Made by a program: the position numbers and the translations under genes
Source of the DNA: Paracoccaceae bacterium
GTDB lineage: Bacteria; Pseudomonadota; Alphaproteobacteria; Rhodobacterales; Rhodobacteraceae
Length of the DNA stretch: 64,000 nucleotides
Direction of reading: 5' to 3'
Assembly: GCA_902534325.1 (NCBI GenBank)
Contig: CACAPQ010000002.1
Coordinates: 1-64,000 of the forward strand
Shown here: positions 8,258-17,314 of the stretch, piece by piece
Position numbering within the stretch: the stretch's first letter is position 1
Layout of the letters: each line of letters begins with the position of its first letter
Notes under the pieces: model-generated
What the model was told of the DNA's origin: nothing
Databases searched by the model: none
Seen by the model: only the letters and a program-made list of their open reading frames with translations

Positions 8258-9968
8258 AAGTATTAAAATAATTTTGACTTGTATTTCTACTGTCTTTTTA
8301 GCGAATTGTTCACAAGTTCTCCAGAATGTTGATTTAGAGATAAATACCGAAGATAACTCAGGACAAGAAAATTTTAGTGTAATAGAAAAAACGCTTACGA
8401 TAAACGAGGCAAGAAAACAAAAAAACGCACCTTATGCTCGCGCTTTACTAAAAAATGGCAGAGGTGGGAATTCTAAACCTGTTTCAGAACAGCTGGCGTT
8501 ATTATCCGAATTTCCAAAAAGTGAAACGCCAACTGATTACAAAATTGGTATAGGGGACACCATAACATTTTCAAGATTGGTTGAAAATAGACGTTCGCCC
8601 AAACATATGCCTAGCAAATGGCCAAGACAAACAAGCACATCTAAATATAAATTGGGTATTGGCGATACTTTGGCTTTAACCCTTATCAAAAAAGTCAAGT
8701 CAGAAGCCTCAATGGTACCTGCCGGAGAATTCGGCGATAAGCTTGTAATTACTGCACAGCCAAGTGTTGATAAAACCATAAATTCAACGGGTCGGATTGG
8801 ACCAGACGGGAGTATTCTCCTGTTAGAGGTTGGGCGCCTGGAAGCAGGTGGCAAAACCTTAAATGAATTACGCTCTGAAGTGCGAAACATTTTAATCCGA
8901 AATGGCTTAACCCCAAGATTTCAAATGGAAATTAGCGAATTTAAATCACAAAAAATCTACCTAACCATAAATTCTAGTTCAAAAGTAATCTTTTTAGACG
9001 ATCAAATAATTTCGATAAGAGATATTTTAACTTCAGCGAATGTTGGTTTTCAACCTGATACGATTACCCACATTAAACTCCAGAGGAATGGTGAAAAATA
9101 TCTTATATCACTTCGCGACATTTACAGCGAAAATGCGCCTGAGCTGAATGTTAGATCTGGTGATCATATCTTTGTACAAGATCATTTCACCAAGATAGTG
9201 GCTACTTCTTCGATTGTGGATCATAGAGGCAGTGTCGTATTTGAAGGTGTCGGAGAAATAAAGGCCGTTGGACGCTCACTTGATGATTTACGTAATGAAA
9301 TAAAAAACTTAAGGCAAGATATACAAAATTCTCAAATCAAATTTCAAATCCAGATTACAAATTTCTTCTCACAAAATGCATTGTTAAGCATTGAGGGACA
9401 GCCTGGTAAAGTGATTGCTATAACAGATAGTCCAATCACCTTAGCCAATGTACTTTTAGAGAATGGTTTGAGCGTTGATGGAAAAAATATTGTTCAAATT
9501 AATTTATTGCGAGATGACAGAAGCTATACTTTTACCCTCGATGGTCTCCTAGATATTACTAAGCCAAAAGTGTACTTGCAATCAGGAGACCGTATAGTTG
9601 TAAAACTTTTGCAATATAAAGAAAATAAAGTTTTTATTTTGGGAGGTGTTTCTCCACAAATTTTTAAGATAAATCCTTCAAAACGTGAAACTTTAGCAGA
9701 TGTTTTATTTACTAGTGGCGGGGCTTTAAGCGCTTCCAGTGCAAAACGATCAGAGGTATACCTACTTAGAGGCAGCAATCCAGTAGTGGCGTATCATTTA
9801 GATGCACAAAGCCCAACTCGACTTATTGTGGCTGACGCAATGGAGCTTCGCCCAAATGATATCCTATATGTAGCAGAGCAGCCGATAATGTCTTTCAACC
9901 GAACACTTGCTACGATCTTGCCTCTTAGAATTTTGTTACGCGATATTAAGGATGAGAACATTCCATAA
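8250..9968 (+). CDS. wza: Wza/GfcE-like polysaccharide export lipoprotein with duplicated domains
   Basis: Outer-membrane export channel lipoprotein of 572 residues; Wza is usually about 380. The lipoprotein signal ends in the lipobox LANC with Cys20. Two copies of the poly-export opening motif are visible (YKIGIGDTITF at 97 and YKLGIGDTLAL at 133). A full PES-type segment (DGSILLLEVGRLEAGGKTL) follows, then an SLBB-like domain (about 235-311), then a second PES-like segment (RGSVVFEGVGEIKAVGRSL, about 325-345). Two more SLBB-like domains come last (about 387-463 and 470-551). It overlaps the co-polymerase gene by 8 bp. The extra SLBB domains may replace the missing GfcC/YjbG protein, which is related to them; that is inference. 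Confidence 0.87.
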   Translation: MNKSIKIILTCISTVFLANCSQVLQNVDLEINTEDNSGQENFSVIEKTLTINEARKQKNAPYARALLKNGRGGNSKPVSEQLALLSEFPKSETPTDYKIGIGDTITFSRLVENRRSPKHMPSKWPRQTSTSKYKLGIGDTLALTLIKKVKSEASMVPAGEFGDKLVITAQPSVDKTINSTGRIGPDGSILLLEVGRLEAGGKTLNELRSEVRNILIRNGLTPRFQMEISEFKSQKIYLTINSSSKVIFLDDQIISIRDILTSANVGFQPDTITHIKLQRNGEKYLISLRDIYSENAPELNVRSGDHIFVQDHFTKIVATSSIVDHRGSVVFEGVGEIKAVGRSLDDLRNEIKNLRQDIQNSQIKFQIQITNFFSQNALLSIEGQPGKVIAITDSPITLANVLLENGLSVDGKNIVQINLLRDDRSYTFTLDGLLDITKPKVYLQSGDRIVVKLLQYKENKVFILGGVSPQIFKINPSKRETLADVLFTSGGALSASSAKRSEVYLLRGSNPVVAYHLDAQSPTRLIVADAMELRPNDILYVAEQPIMSFNRTLATILPLRILLRDIKDENIP

Positions 9969-10048
9969 CACTAAATTGCAATCGCCAATTGATTAACAAA
10001 AGAAAAATGATATTAACCAGCGAGCTGATATAGTTACCGGACATTGCT

Positions 10049-11806
10049 TTGCTTAGTCATTTTTTTTCTGATCGCGATAAATCTAATCTAAAGTGGTTTT
10101 GGACAAATTACATGCGTGCCAGGACGAAATGGCTAGTACTCGTTCTTTTATTGATTTTCTTTCAAGGTTTTGTCTATCAGCAGTTTTTGGTTCTTACAGA
10201 ATCAGGTTTGCGTGTAATTTTTGCAAGTGGCGAGTTTAGCGAGCTAATTTGGGTCTGCCTTGCGGTTCTTTTAATTTTTTCAGTGCGGGCATTTACCAGC
10301 TTCGTGATTCCAACAATTTCTGCAAAATTATCGACTTCCGCGCTTTTTGAACTTAGACGCGACTTAACTCACCATATTTTACGATTACCCCAATCGTATT
10401 TTGACGAAACAAGTTCTGGTGAATTAATTCTACGGTTAGTCAATCAAGTTCAGGAATTAAGTACCTTTGTTGGGCAGACAACAGTAAAGGCAATGCGAGA
10501 TGCAGCAACTGTATTAATTGTTTCAAGTTATTTAATTTATAAAAATATTTATCTTTTTAGTATTGCACTGGTGGTAATACCGCTGATTGCATTTTTGATG
10601 ATAGCAGTCGTGAGACGTGTAAGAAAAATGCAAACTTTAGCTGAAAAATCTATCGGTAAATTTATTTCAAATATTGATGAAATGAAAACTGGAATGCGAA
10701 CCACAAAAATGGCTGGCCAGGAGGGTGCCGAAGGTCAACGCATCTCAGGCTCAGCACAATTAATTAGACGCTATACTTATAAGCTTATGCGAACCCATGC
10801 TCTGACGCCGCCAGTGATAGATCTTTCATCTGCGTTTGTGTATATGTTAGTGGTTGGTGGTGGGGGATATATGGCTCTCTCAGATCAATTTGATATGGAC
10901 GGAGCCTCAATTATTGCCTTTCTTATCGGATTAGTAATAGTCTTTGACCCAGCTAGAAACGTGGCTCAGTTTTTCACTCAATTACAGTCATCTCTTATCT
11001 TACTAGAAAGTGTGCATTCAATTTTTACTGTTAAAGCAGAAGAATTTAATTCAGGAAAGATTTACAATGATAATATCAACCCGATTTCAATTAAATTCGA
11101 AAATGTAAACTTTAGTTATAATACCAGCTCCAATACATTAAGAGATCTATCTATTGATTTTAAACCAGGAACAAAAAACGCAATTGTTGGCAGCACAGGT
11201 TCAGGTAAAACAACCATATTAAACTTAATAGGTAGGCTTTATGCCCTAGAGTCGGGAAAAATAACTTTCAATGGTATAGACATAAGCACATTAAACATGA
11301 CCTCTGTTAGAGACCAAATTACCATAGTCTCTCAGGATATAGTAATTTTTGATCAATCACTAGAAGATAACATACGATATGCTGACCCATCAGCAACTAA
11401 AGAAATGATTATAGATGCAGCAAAAAAAGCAAAGATCGATGGCTTACTTCTAGAGCGACAAGAGCAGCCTGTTGGCCCCAATGGAAGTCAACTGTCAGGA
11501 GGGCAAAAGCAGCGAATTGCTTTAGCTCGCGCCTTTCTTAAACCTGCACCTATTATACTATTAGATGAGGCAACATCAGCATTAGATGCTGTCACCGAAG
11601 CAACCATAACTAGATCTTTACAAGAACTTGGAAAAAACAAAACAACCATAGTTGTAGCACATAAATTAAGCAGTATTGAAGATGCAGACATTATTTTCGT
11701 TATGGACAAAGGGTCTTTGGTTGAATCCGGCTCTCATTCAGATTTAATGAAGAAAAAAGGGCAATACAGGGCTATGGTGAAAGCTCAAAAAACAAATACT
11801 GTTTAG
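10049..11806 (+). CDS. MsbA-type ABC exporter (fused permease-ATPase)
   Basis: 585-residue half-transporter. The membrane domain (about residues 25-330) has six hydrophobic segments. The nucleotide-binding domain has Walker A GSTGSGKTT (381-389), Q-loop VSQD (about 427), signature LSGGQKQRIALARA (482-495), Walker B IILLDEATSALD (502-513) and the switch His in VAHKLSS. It would act as a homodimer in the inner membrane. Its place after the Wza-like gene suggests that it moves the polysaccharide, its lipid-linked precursor or a secreted partner. The start used is a TTG at 10049; an ATG about 63 bp downstream would still leave all domains. The substrate cannot be read from sequence. Confidence 0.88.
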   Translation: MLSHFFSDRDKSNLKWFWTNYMRARTKWLVLVLLLIFFQGFVYQQFLVLTESGLRVIFASGEFSELIWVCLAVLLIFSVRAFTSFVIPTISAKLSTSALFELRRDLTHHILRLPQSYFDETSSGELILRLVNQVQELSTFVGQTTVKAMRDAATVLIVSSYLIYKNIYLFSIALVVIPLIAFLMIAVVRRVRKMQTLAEKSIGKFISNIDEMKTGMRTTKMAGQEGAEGQRISGSAQLIRRYTYKLMRTHALTPPVIDLSSAFVYMLVVGGGGYMALSDQFDMDGASIIAFLIGLVIVFDPARNVAQFFTQLQSSLILLESVHSIFTVKAEEFNSGKIYNDNINPISIKFENVNFSYNTSSNTLRDLSIDFKPGTKNAIVGSTGSGKTTILNLIGRLYALESGKITFNGIDISTLNMTSVRDQITIVSQDIVIFDQSLEDNIRYADPSATKEMIIDAAKKAKIDGLLLERQEQPVGPNGSQLSGGQKQRIALARAFLKPAPIILLDEATSALDAVTEATITRSLQELGKNKTTIVVAHKLSSIEDADIIFVMDKGSLVESGSHSDLMKKKGQYRAMVKAQKTNTV

Positions 11807-11919
11807 GTAGCTAATTTATTGGCAGAGAAGATGATTAATCAAAAAAATGATCTAAATAAGCGAGTAAATTCAAAGTAACTACTGGTAAAAATTTGGGCAA
11901 AGTCTCACACTAAGTTTTA

Positions 11920-13200
11920 TTACCCAGACATGGCTAGAATGGGAACTGTATCATAAAAAACCGGTCGACGCTCTAAAAGGGTTTTCCGCGCTATCTCCTT
12001 TTTATCGATCCGCAACAGAACATTTACATATGTAAATTCAAGTAGATCCCTTTGGGCTCTGCTCCCTCCAAAACGTTCAAATTCCGATGAAGCAGTTTTT
12101 AGTTCTTCCCTTGCTTTGTCCCATTTTTTTTCAGATATAGCCTTCCAAGCTTTCGCAACTGCTGGAACAATATCCCCAGCAAAACCACTATTTCCATCAA
12201 TCAATTTGTTTAGATATTCTTCATTTCCTGCCATTGCATGAGCTAATGCCGCATGGATATCTGCAAAACTTTGTCCCATCTTAGGAAAGTTTTGTGCCGC
12301 ATATTCACTTAGTTTATGCCAACGCTCATTAGAAACATTATATCCTGCAAGCTCTGCACGGTAGTAAATCGAGGCTGTGTCAGTTAGTGCATTTATTGGC
12401 AAGCTACTCCCTTTTTCCTGCGATACAGAAGAATCCACGAGCTTCCACATTGAAGTCTCATCACCGTCATGTAAGGCCCACAATGCTTGATGCCAACTCA
12501 AGTGACCGTGTAATAAAGAACGACGATCATAAGTTGGCATCCATGCATTTAAGTATTCACGCCCCGCCAATACTTCGTTTTCTTCATAAAGTATGTGCGC
12601 AAAAAAGTGCGCAGCATTAGCATTTCTAGGATTTAATTTTAAAGCCTTTTCCATCAGCTGCATGGACTTTAGTGTTTGCCCCGTCTCACACAGCGAAATT
12701 GCGTGCATAGACATCATCCACCAATCATCGCCGTATTGCGGCAGAAGTTTTGCAGTGTATTCTAGCAGGTCATTTTCACGGCCTGCTTCCCCTGAAAAAC
12801 CAATCAAGCCAAAAACACTCGTACTCATCTGGGCAATCATCACATCTCTTGGCCATTCCGATACATGGTTTTGAACTGCCACTCTTGCTTTTTTAGCCTC
12901 ACCTGAAAGAATAAGTTCACAACATAAAAAATGAGATTTTTCACGACTAGTTAATCCATCCAATAAATTCTTAGCGTTACGTAGGGCTGCTTTAGCGTTA
13001 GCTAGTTTACCAGAACTCATAAACGCTCTGACTAAAGCCATATAGCCCAGAGCAAAATTTGGATCTGCTTCAATTGCCTGAGAGAACGCCTCCTCAGCTC
13101 CATAATTTGCGCTTAAGAAAGCACGCAAGCCAATATCATAACTATCCCGAGCAAGCCCAGTACTTGTTGTTAGATGGTTTCCATAAAAGTCGGTCAGCAT
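11920..13200 (-). CDS. TTC38-like tetratricopeptide repeat protein
   Basis: 426-residue cytosolic alpha-solenoid protein, about the size of the TTC38 family. TPR-like motifs are visible at residues 40-85 (FSQAIEADPNFALGYMALVR) and 165-210 (MEKALKLNPRNANAAHFFAH). A Trp/His-rich section follows (LLHGHLSWHQALWALHDGD), typical of TTC38. There is no signal peptide. TTC38 homologues are common in marine alphaproteobacteria, but their biochemical role is unknown. It lies just upstream, on the same strand, of the manC/dehydrogenase block, 28 bp from the dehydrogenase gene. Family call good; function unassigned. Confidence 0.8.
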   Translation of the reverse strand: MLTDFYGNHLTTSTGLARDSYDIGLRAFLSANYGAEEAFSQAIEADPNFALGYMALVRAFMSSGKLANAKAALRNAKNLLDGLTSREKSHFLCCELILSGEAKKARVAVQNHVSEWPRDVMIAQMSTSVFGLIGFSGEAGRENDLLEYTAKLLPQYGDDWWMMSMHAISLCETGQTLKSMQLMEKALKLNPRNANAAHFFAHILYEENEVLAGREYLNAWMPTYDRRSLLHGHLSWHQALWALHDGDETSMWKLVDSSVSQEKGSSLPINALTDTASIYYRAELAGYNVSNERWHKLSEYAAQNFPKMGQSFADIHAALAHAMAGNEEYLNKLIDGNSGFAGDIVPAVAKAWKAISEKKWDKAREELKTASSEFERFGGSRAQRDLLEFTYVNVLLRIDKKEIARKTLLERRPVFYDTVPILAMSG

Positions 13201-13228
13201 AATTTTTTATAATACTTTACAAAGAAAT

Positions 13229-14158
13229 TCACAGCTTGTTTTCTTTTTTTGTTTTTAAAATTTTAATTAAACTATTATCACGCTTTATTTTTAATTCGGA
13301 TATGCTGGGATTTTGACTTTCTATACCGTGAATAAGTTTTTCCTTTAATTCTGGTGTCAGAGTTGCCTGCCCTAACGTTTTCCATCGTTCTTCTTGAGAT
13401 GGGCCTAAATGTTCAAGGTAGGATCTATACCCACCTTCTCCTCCGCCTAAATGATAATTCATATGGGGTCCAAGCAATGCAAGACGCAATCCAGGGCCAT
13501 TTGAAATAACGGTATCCACGTCCTTAACATCTGCGATACCTTCGGACACCAGATATACAGCCTCTCTGTATAATGCGGATGTTAAGCGATTAGCTAAATG
13601 CCCTCTCATCTCCTTCTTTATCTGAACTGGTACTCTCTGCAGAGAATTATAGAAAGACTTTGCTCGACTGCTTATTTCTTGACTGAAAACTTTCCCCAAA
13701 ACTATTTCCACAACAGGTATCAAATGAGGAGGGTTCATGGGGTGTCCAACAATGATCCTATCAGGCCAAATGCAACTTTTCTGCAGCTCTGACGGCATTA
13801 AAGATGAAGTACTTGAAGAAATTATAGTATCTTTGGAAACAATTCTCTCTATCTGTGAAATTGTTTCTTGTTTTAAAGAAAGATTTTCTGGGCAATTTTC
13901 TTGAATAAATGTAGAAAATTTCAGATCCCTTATTTTATTGGAAAATTTTACTCCTTTTTTATTTTTGAGGTTATCAAACAGTAGATCTAAAGATCCCCAT
14001 ATTTTATCAATTTCCCGATGGGCTAAATCTTGTTTATTCAAGTATGGATCATAAACTGTAGTCTCGTATCCAAAGGCAGAAAAAAGACCAGCCCAGCTCA
14101 TCCCAATCAGACCAGCACCGACAACGCCTATTTGATTTTCATCATGAGGCAAGTTCAA
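13229..14158 (-). CDS. 3-hydroxyacyl-CoA/carnitine-type dehydrogenase
   Basis: 309-residue NAD-dependent dehydrogenase of the lambda-crystallin/L-carnitine dehydrogenase branch. The Rossmann motif IGVVGAGLIGMSWAG begins at about residue 10. The catalytic region SSSTSSLMPSEL then GHPMNPPHLIPVVEI provides the conserved Ser and the His-Pro-x-Asn. The C-terminal helical domain contains GPGLRLALLGPHMNYHLGGG, which resembles carnitine 3-dehydrogenases more than fatty-acid oxidation enzymes. No thioesterase or enoyl-CoA partner is adjacent. The likely role is oxidation of a 3-hydroxy acid or carnitine; the substrate is not determined. It follows manC on the same strand with a 197-bp gap holding a decayed dioxygenase fragment. 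Confidence 0.78.
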   Translation of the reverse strand: MNLPHDENQIGVVGAGLIGMSWAGLFSAFGYETTVYDPYLNKQDLAHREIDKIWGSLDLLFDNLKNKKGVKFSNKIRDLKFSTFIQENCPENLSLKQETISQIERIVSKDTIISSSTSSLMPSELQKSCIWPDRIIVGHPMNPPHLIPVVEIVLGKVFSQEISSRAKSFYNSLQRVPVQIKKEMRGHLANRLTSALYREAVYLVSEGIADVKDVDTVISNGPGLRLALLGPHMNYHLGGGEGGYRSYLEHLGPSQEERWKTLGQATLTPELKEKLIHGIESQNPSISELKIKRDNSLIKILKTKKENKL

Positions 14159-14200
14159 TTTATACGTGAGCCCTTAACTCTAAAACATTTATGTTGACCT

Positions 14201-14282
14201 TTTCACTTTCTATCAATTTGAGTTGATTTTCAAACTTAACTTGATCTGCCTAACTCTAGCGCCGTATACAAAAAAGCCTGTT
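14201..14282 (-). pseudogene. Decayed 3' fragment of a phytanoyl-CoA dioxygenase-like gene
   Basis: Translation on the minus strand gives QAFLYTALELG and, after a frameshift, ADQVKFENQLKLIESEK. The intact dioxygenase at 16021-17211 ends with QALFLRALESK followed by KADFENQLKLMESKK, so this is a short, frameshifted copy of its last 27 or so codons. It lies between the dehydrogenase and manC genes in the same orientation as the intact copy, and no start or upstream part is visible. It marks a past local duplication or gene loss. Confidence 0.7.
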
Positions 14283-14355
14283 AAATTTTAGAAGATGAGT
14301 CATTACAGACTAGTAGAAAAAAATCTTTAAAATGCTATTTGGTTTATTTTGTAAG

Positions 14356-15783
14356 TCAGTCTCTTTTATATAGATCTTCATAACGTATTATATCATCCTC
14401 ACCAAGATAACTGCCAGTCTGAACCTCTATCAAAAGCATGGGCAACTTTCCAGGGTTTTCCATTCGATGTCTCGAGCCGATGGGTATATAAACCGATTCG
14501 CCTTCAGAGACTAATTTTACCTCATCGCCCAACGTCACCTTAGCTGTTCCTTCAACTACTATCCAGTGCTCTGAGCGATGAAGATGGCTTTGTAAACTAA
14601 GGGCAGCACCTGGGTTTACATAAATTCGCTTTACCTGAAAACGATCTCCAATAGCTATTCTTTCAAACCACCCCCAAGGGCGGTGGTCTTTAGGAAAAAT
14701 TTCTGCTTGGTGGACGTTTAAAGCTTTTAACTCTTCCACCACAAATTTAACGTCTTGTGAACGGTTTTTATTGGCAACCAAAACGGCATCAGGCATTGCA
14801 ACAGCTATAATTTCATTTAACCCTAATCCAACAATTTGCTGTGTTTCATTTTCACTCCTTAACAAGGAGTTTTGACAATCAATTGCATGAGCATTTACTG
14901 AAACCGCAACACCTTTATCGTCAAGAACAGAATTCTCTAGTACGGCATTCCATCCACCTAGATCTGACCAGCCAGCAGAAAAAGGAACAGCAACAATATT
15001 ATTAGCTTTCTCCATTATTGCATAATCTATACTGATATTTTCTACCTCTTCCCAACACTGAGTATCCAGCCTGAGAAAATCAAGATCTGGAACACCTGAT
15101 TCAACTGCATTACTTACATTAAGCAACATTGTTTTCTGATATTTTTCAAAAGCGTTTATAAGATCGTGAGCTCGAAACATAAAAATGCCTGCATTCCATA
15201 AAAAATTTCCTGCTTTGAGCATCTCTGAGGCATCCTGGTAATTAGGTTTTTCGATGAACCTCGCAACCGGACTATAACTTTGATTTTGATTTTTTTTTAA
15301 CTCTAGATAACCATACCCAGTTTCCGCATGAGAAGGTTCGACGCCAAACGTTACTAAATTTCCTTGCTCAATTGCTTCAATTCCAATCACTATTGCCTGA
15401 TGAAATTCATCGACATCTTTTATTATGTGATCTGATGGAGCAACAACCACGATAGCATTTGAGTCTTCCTTTAAAGCATAGATACTTGCCGCAAGGATTG
15501 CAGGTGCAGTATTTTTAACTGATGGTTCAATTATAATAGTCCCTGGATCAATACCCGCTTCTTGTAATTGCTCACCTACAATGAAGCGAAAATCAGAGTT
15601 GGTAATGGTAATATGCGACAAAAAATTAACTATCGGAGAACTCACTGACCTTAGTGCAGCCTCCTGAAACAATGTTTTACCAGAAGTAAATTTTGCAAAT
15701 TGTTTAGGATATGACTTTCGAGATAGTGGCCAAAGTCGAGTTCCAGAGCCTCCAGCCAAAAGAATGGGTTTAATAGCCACCAT
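14356..15783 (-). CDS. manC: Mannose-1-phosphate guanylyltransferase / mannose-6-phosphate isomerase
   Basis: 475-residue bifunctional cytosolic enzyme making GDP-mannose. The nucleotidyltransferase domain opens with AGGSGTRLWPLSRKSYPKQF at about residues 10-29 (pyrophosphorylase signature) and has the sugar-binding FIEKP motif near 188. The C-terminal cupin (about 360-470) carries RPWGWFERI and SLQSHLHRSEHWIVV, the metal-site His cluster of the type II mannose-6-phosphate isomerase domain. With manB in the same window the GDP-mannose route is complete from mannose-6-phosphate. It points away from the export genes on the minus strand and probably has its own promoter. Confidence 0.95.
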   Translation of the reverse strand: MVAIKPILLAGGSGTRLWPLSRKSYPKQFAKFTSGKTLFQEAALRSVSSPIVNFLSHITITNSDFRFIVGEQLQEAGIDPGTIIIEPSVKNTAPAILAASIYALKEDSNAIVVVAPSDHIIKDVDEFHQAIVIGIEAIEQGNLVTFGVEPSHAETGYGYLELKKNQNQSYSPVARFIEKPNYQDASEMLKAGNFLWNAGIFMFRAHDLINAFEKYQKTMLLNVSNAVESGVPDLDFLRLDTQCWEEVENISIDYAIMEKANNIVAVPFSAGWSDLGGWNAVLENSVLDDKGVAVSVNAHAIDCQNSLLRSENETQQIVGLGLNEIIAVAMPDAVLVANKNRSQDVKFVVEELKALNVHQAEIFPKDHRPWGWFERIAIGDRFQVKRIYVNPGAALSLQSHLHRSEHWIVVEGTAKVTLGDEVKLVSEGESVYIPIGSRHRMENPGKLPMLLIEVQTGSYLGEDDIIRYEDLYKRD

Positions 15784-15911
15784 TTTTAGTAGTACCTTTT
15801 ATAAATTCAAAGTTCACTTCCAATGTAAAACCTTCAACTGACACACAACCAAATCTCTAATTTTTCAACTCTACGAACTCAGCAATACAATATGATCAAA
15901 GCCAAGAAAGC

Positions 15912-15936
15912 AAAAAAGGACAGCCCAACTAGGCTC
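15912..15936 (-). terminator. Weak candidate terminator downstream of the dioxygenase gene
   Basis: On the minus strand AGCC-TAGTTG-GGCT is followed by GTCCTTTTTT, a short hairpin plus T-run about 85 bp past the stop of the 16021-17211 gene. The stem is only four pairs, so termination strength is doubtful. Nothing else was recognised in the 237-bp gap between that gene and manC. Confidence 0.3.
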
Positions 15937-16020
15937 TTTCAGTAAATCACCAACCATGGCTATTCAAATTCTATCTTTAGCCACGTTAAATTTATTGATA
16001 AACCCTTAAATTTGCAAAAA

Positions 16021-17211
16021 TTACGCTATTTTTTTACTTTCCATCAATTTGAGCTGATTTTCAAAATCAGCCTTTTCCATTTTACTTTCAAGAGCCCTCA
16101 AAAATAAAGCCTGCTGAGTTTCGGGGGCAAGTCCACCCTTAGGGGGATCATTATCAAGATTAGTTGGAAAAGAATAGCCTTCAGCAGTTGCAGCGATTGC
16201 TGCCTTTATCTCAGAAATCGAAAGTATTTGTTCATCAAGGTGTTTTGCCGCACTTGGATACGTTAAAACACACATCTTAGCACGATCGATCGTTTCCATA
16301 GCTCGACCAAAAGCTGAGGAAACTTGTAATAAATTTGCCATTCGGTGAATATTTGAACTAGCGTTTGAGCCAGCCGCATGAAATATGGCTGGGCTAAAAA
16401 ATAAAGCATCTCCCTTATTCAAGGGAAGCTGAACATAATGATTTTCAAAAACCTCTCGGAAATCTTCTCTACGCCATGCGGCATACCCAGGTCGGTATGA
16501 TTGAGAAAAGGGAAGTAATTTAGTGGGTCCGCTTTCAACTGGCATATCACAGTGAGCAATTGCACCCTGAAGAGTTAATGCTGGCGATAATTCATGGACA
16601 TGGGCTGGATATAATGAACTCACTTCAGCAGTTTGGAAACCTAAATGGTAATCTCTATGTGCCTGCTGAGCATTCCCACCTGGACGTACTAAATTCACCT
16701 GGGCGGTCATCTGATAGTTTGGTCCTAACCATGCCTGGCAGGCCATTTGAATAGCCTCATTTGCAAAATATCTTAAGAAAACATCCGGTGAGCTTTCGCA
16801 TAATTTTTGAAGAGAATTCCAAATTCTGTCATTTGCACCATCAGCTGCAAAGTGATCTGCACCACCCTCGCTATTAACTTTTTCAGAAACTATAATATCT
16901 TCATAAAGTTTGGTGGCCTCATCTATTGCGGATGTATCTTGATAAGCATTACGAAGAACTATAGCGCCCGAGCCATCCTTTAAAACTCCGGCCCATTCAG
17001 CCATTAATACGCTTTTTGATCCCTCATCATTAAAAGCAGTTTTTAGTAACGAAATATCATAAATAGGTATATTCTTTTCAATTTCTGCCGCATGGGGAGT
17101 AGCTTCCATAGGTAGCGTTTGACCAATAATTTCCCTAAATTCGTTAAGATTACATTTTTCTGGATAATAGTAACCAGTGTCGGTTTTCTCTAAGTCTTTC
17201 ATTTTGAACAA
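16021..17211 (-). CDS. Phytanoyl-CoA dioxygenase-family oxygenase
   Basis: 396-residue Fe(II)/2-oxoglutarate-dependent oxygenase. The double-stranded beta-helix core shows the metal triad as HRD at 175-177 and a distal His in FFSPAIFHAAGSN (about 268), with Arg in NIHRMANL (about 280) for 2-oxoglutarate. The N-terminal about 100 residues are longer than in small PhyH proteins. The substrate is unknown; the class hydroxylates or demethylates many small molecules. It is followed by manC on the same strand, and a decayed copy of its 3' end lies beyond manC. Starts at 17211 and four codons downstream are both plausible. Confidence 0.8.
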   Translation of the reverse strand: MFKMKDLEKTDTGYYYPEKCNLNEFREIIGQTLPMEATPHAAEIEKNIPIYDISLLKTAFNDEGSKSVLMAEWAGVLKDGSGAIVLRNAYQDTSAIDEATKLYEDIIVSEKVNSEGGADHFAADGANDRIWNSLQKLCESSPDVFLRYFANEAIQMACQAWLGPNYQMTAQVNLVRPGGNAQQAHRDYHLGFQTAEVSSLYPAHVHELSPALTLQGAIAHCDMPVESGPTKLLPFSQSYRPGYAAWRREDFREVFENHYVQLPLNKGDALFFSPAIFHAAGSNASSNIHRMANLLQVSSAFGRAMETIDRAKMCVLTYPSAAKHLDEQILSISEIKAAIAATAEGYSFPTNLDNDPPKGGLAPETQQALFLRALESKMEKADFENQLKLMESKKIA

Positions 17212-17314
17212 AGCTCACACTTCAATTTCGATTTTTAAATTTACAACTCTTTATTGCACTTAAGTAAAACAAATGAAATATCTCGCTTAGTGAAATTTAG
17301 TTGTAGGTCAGGAA

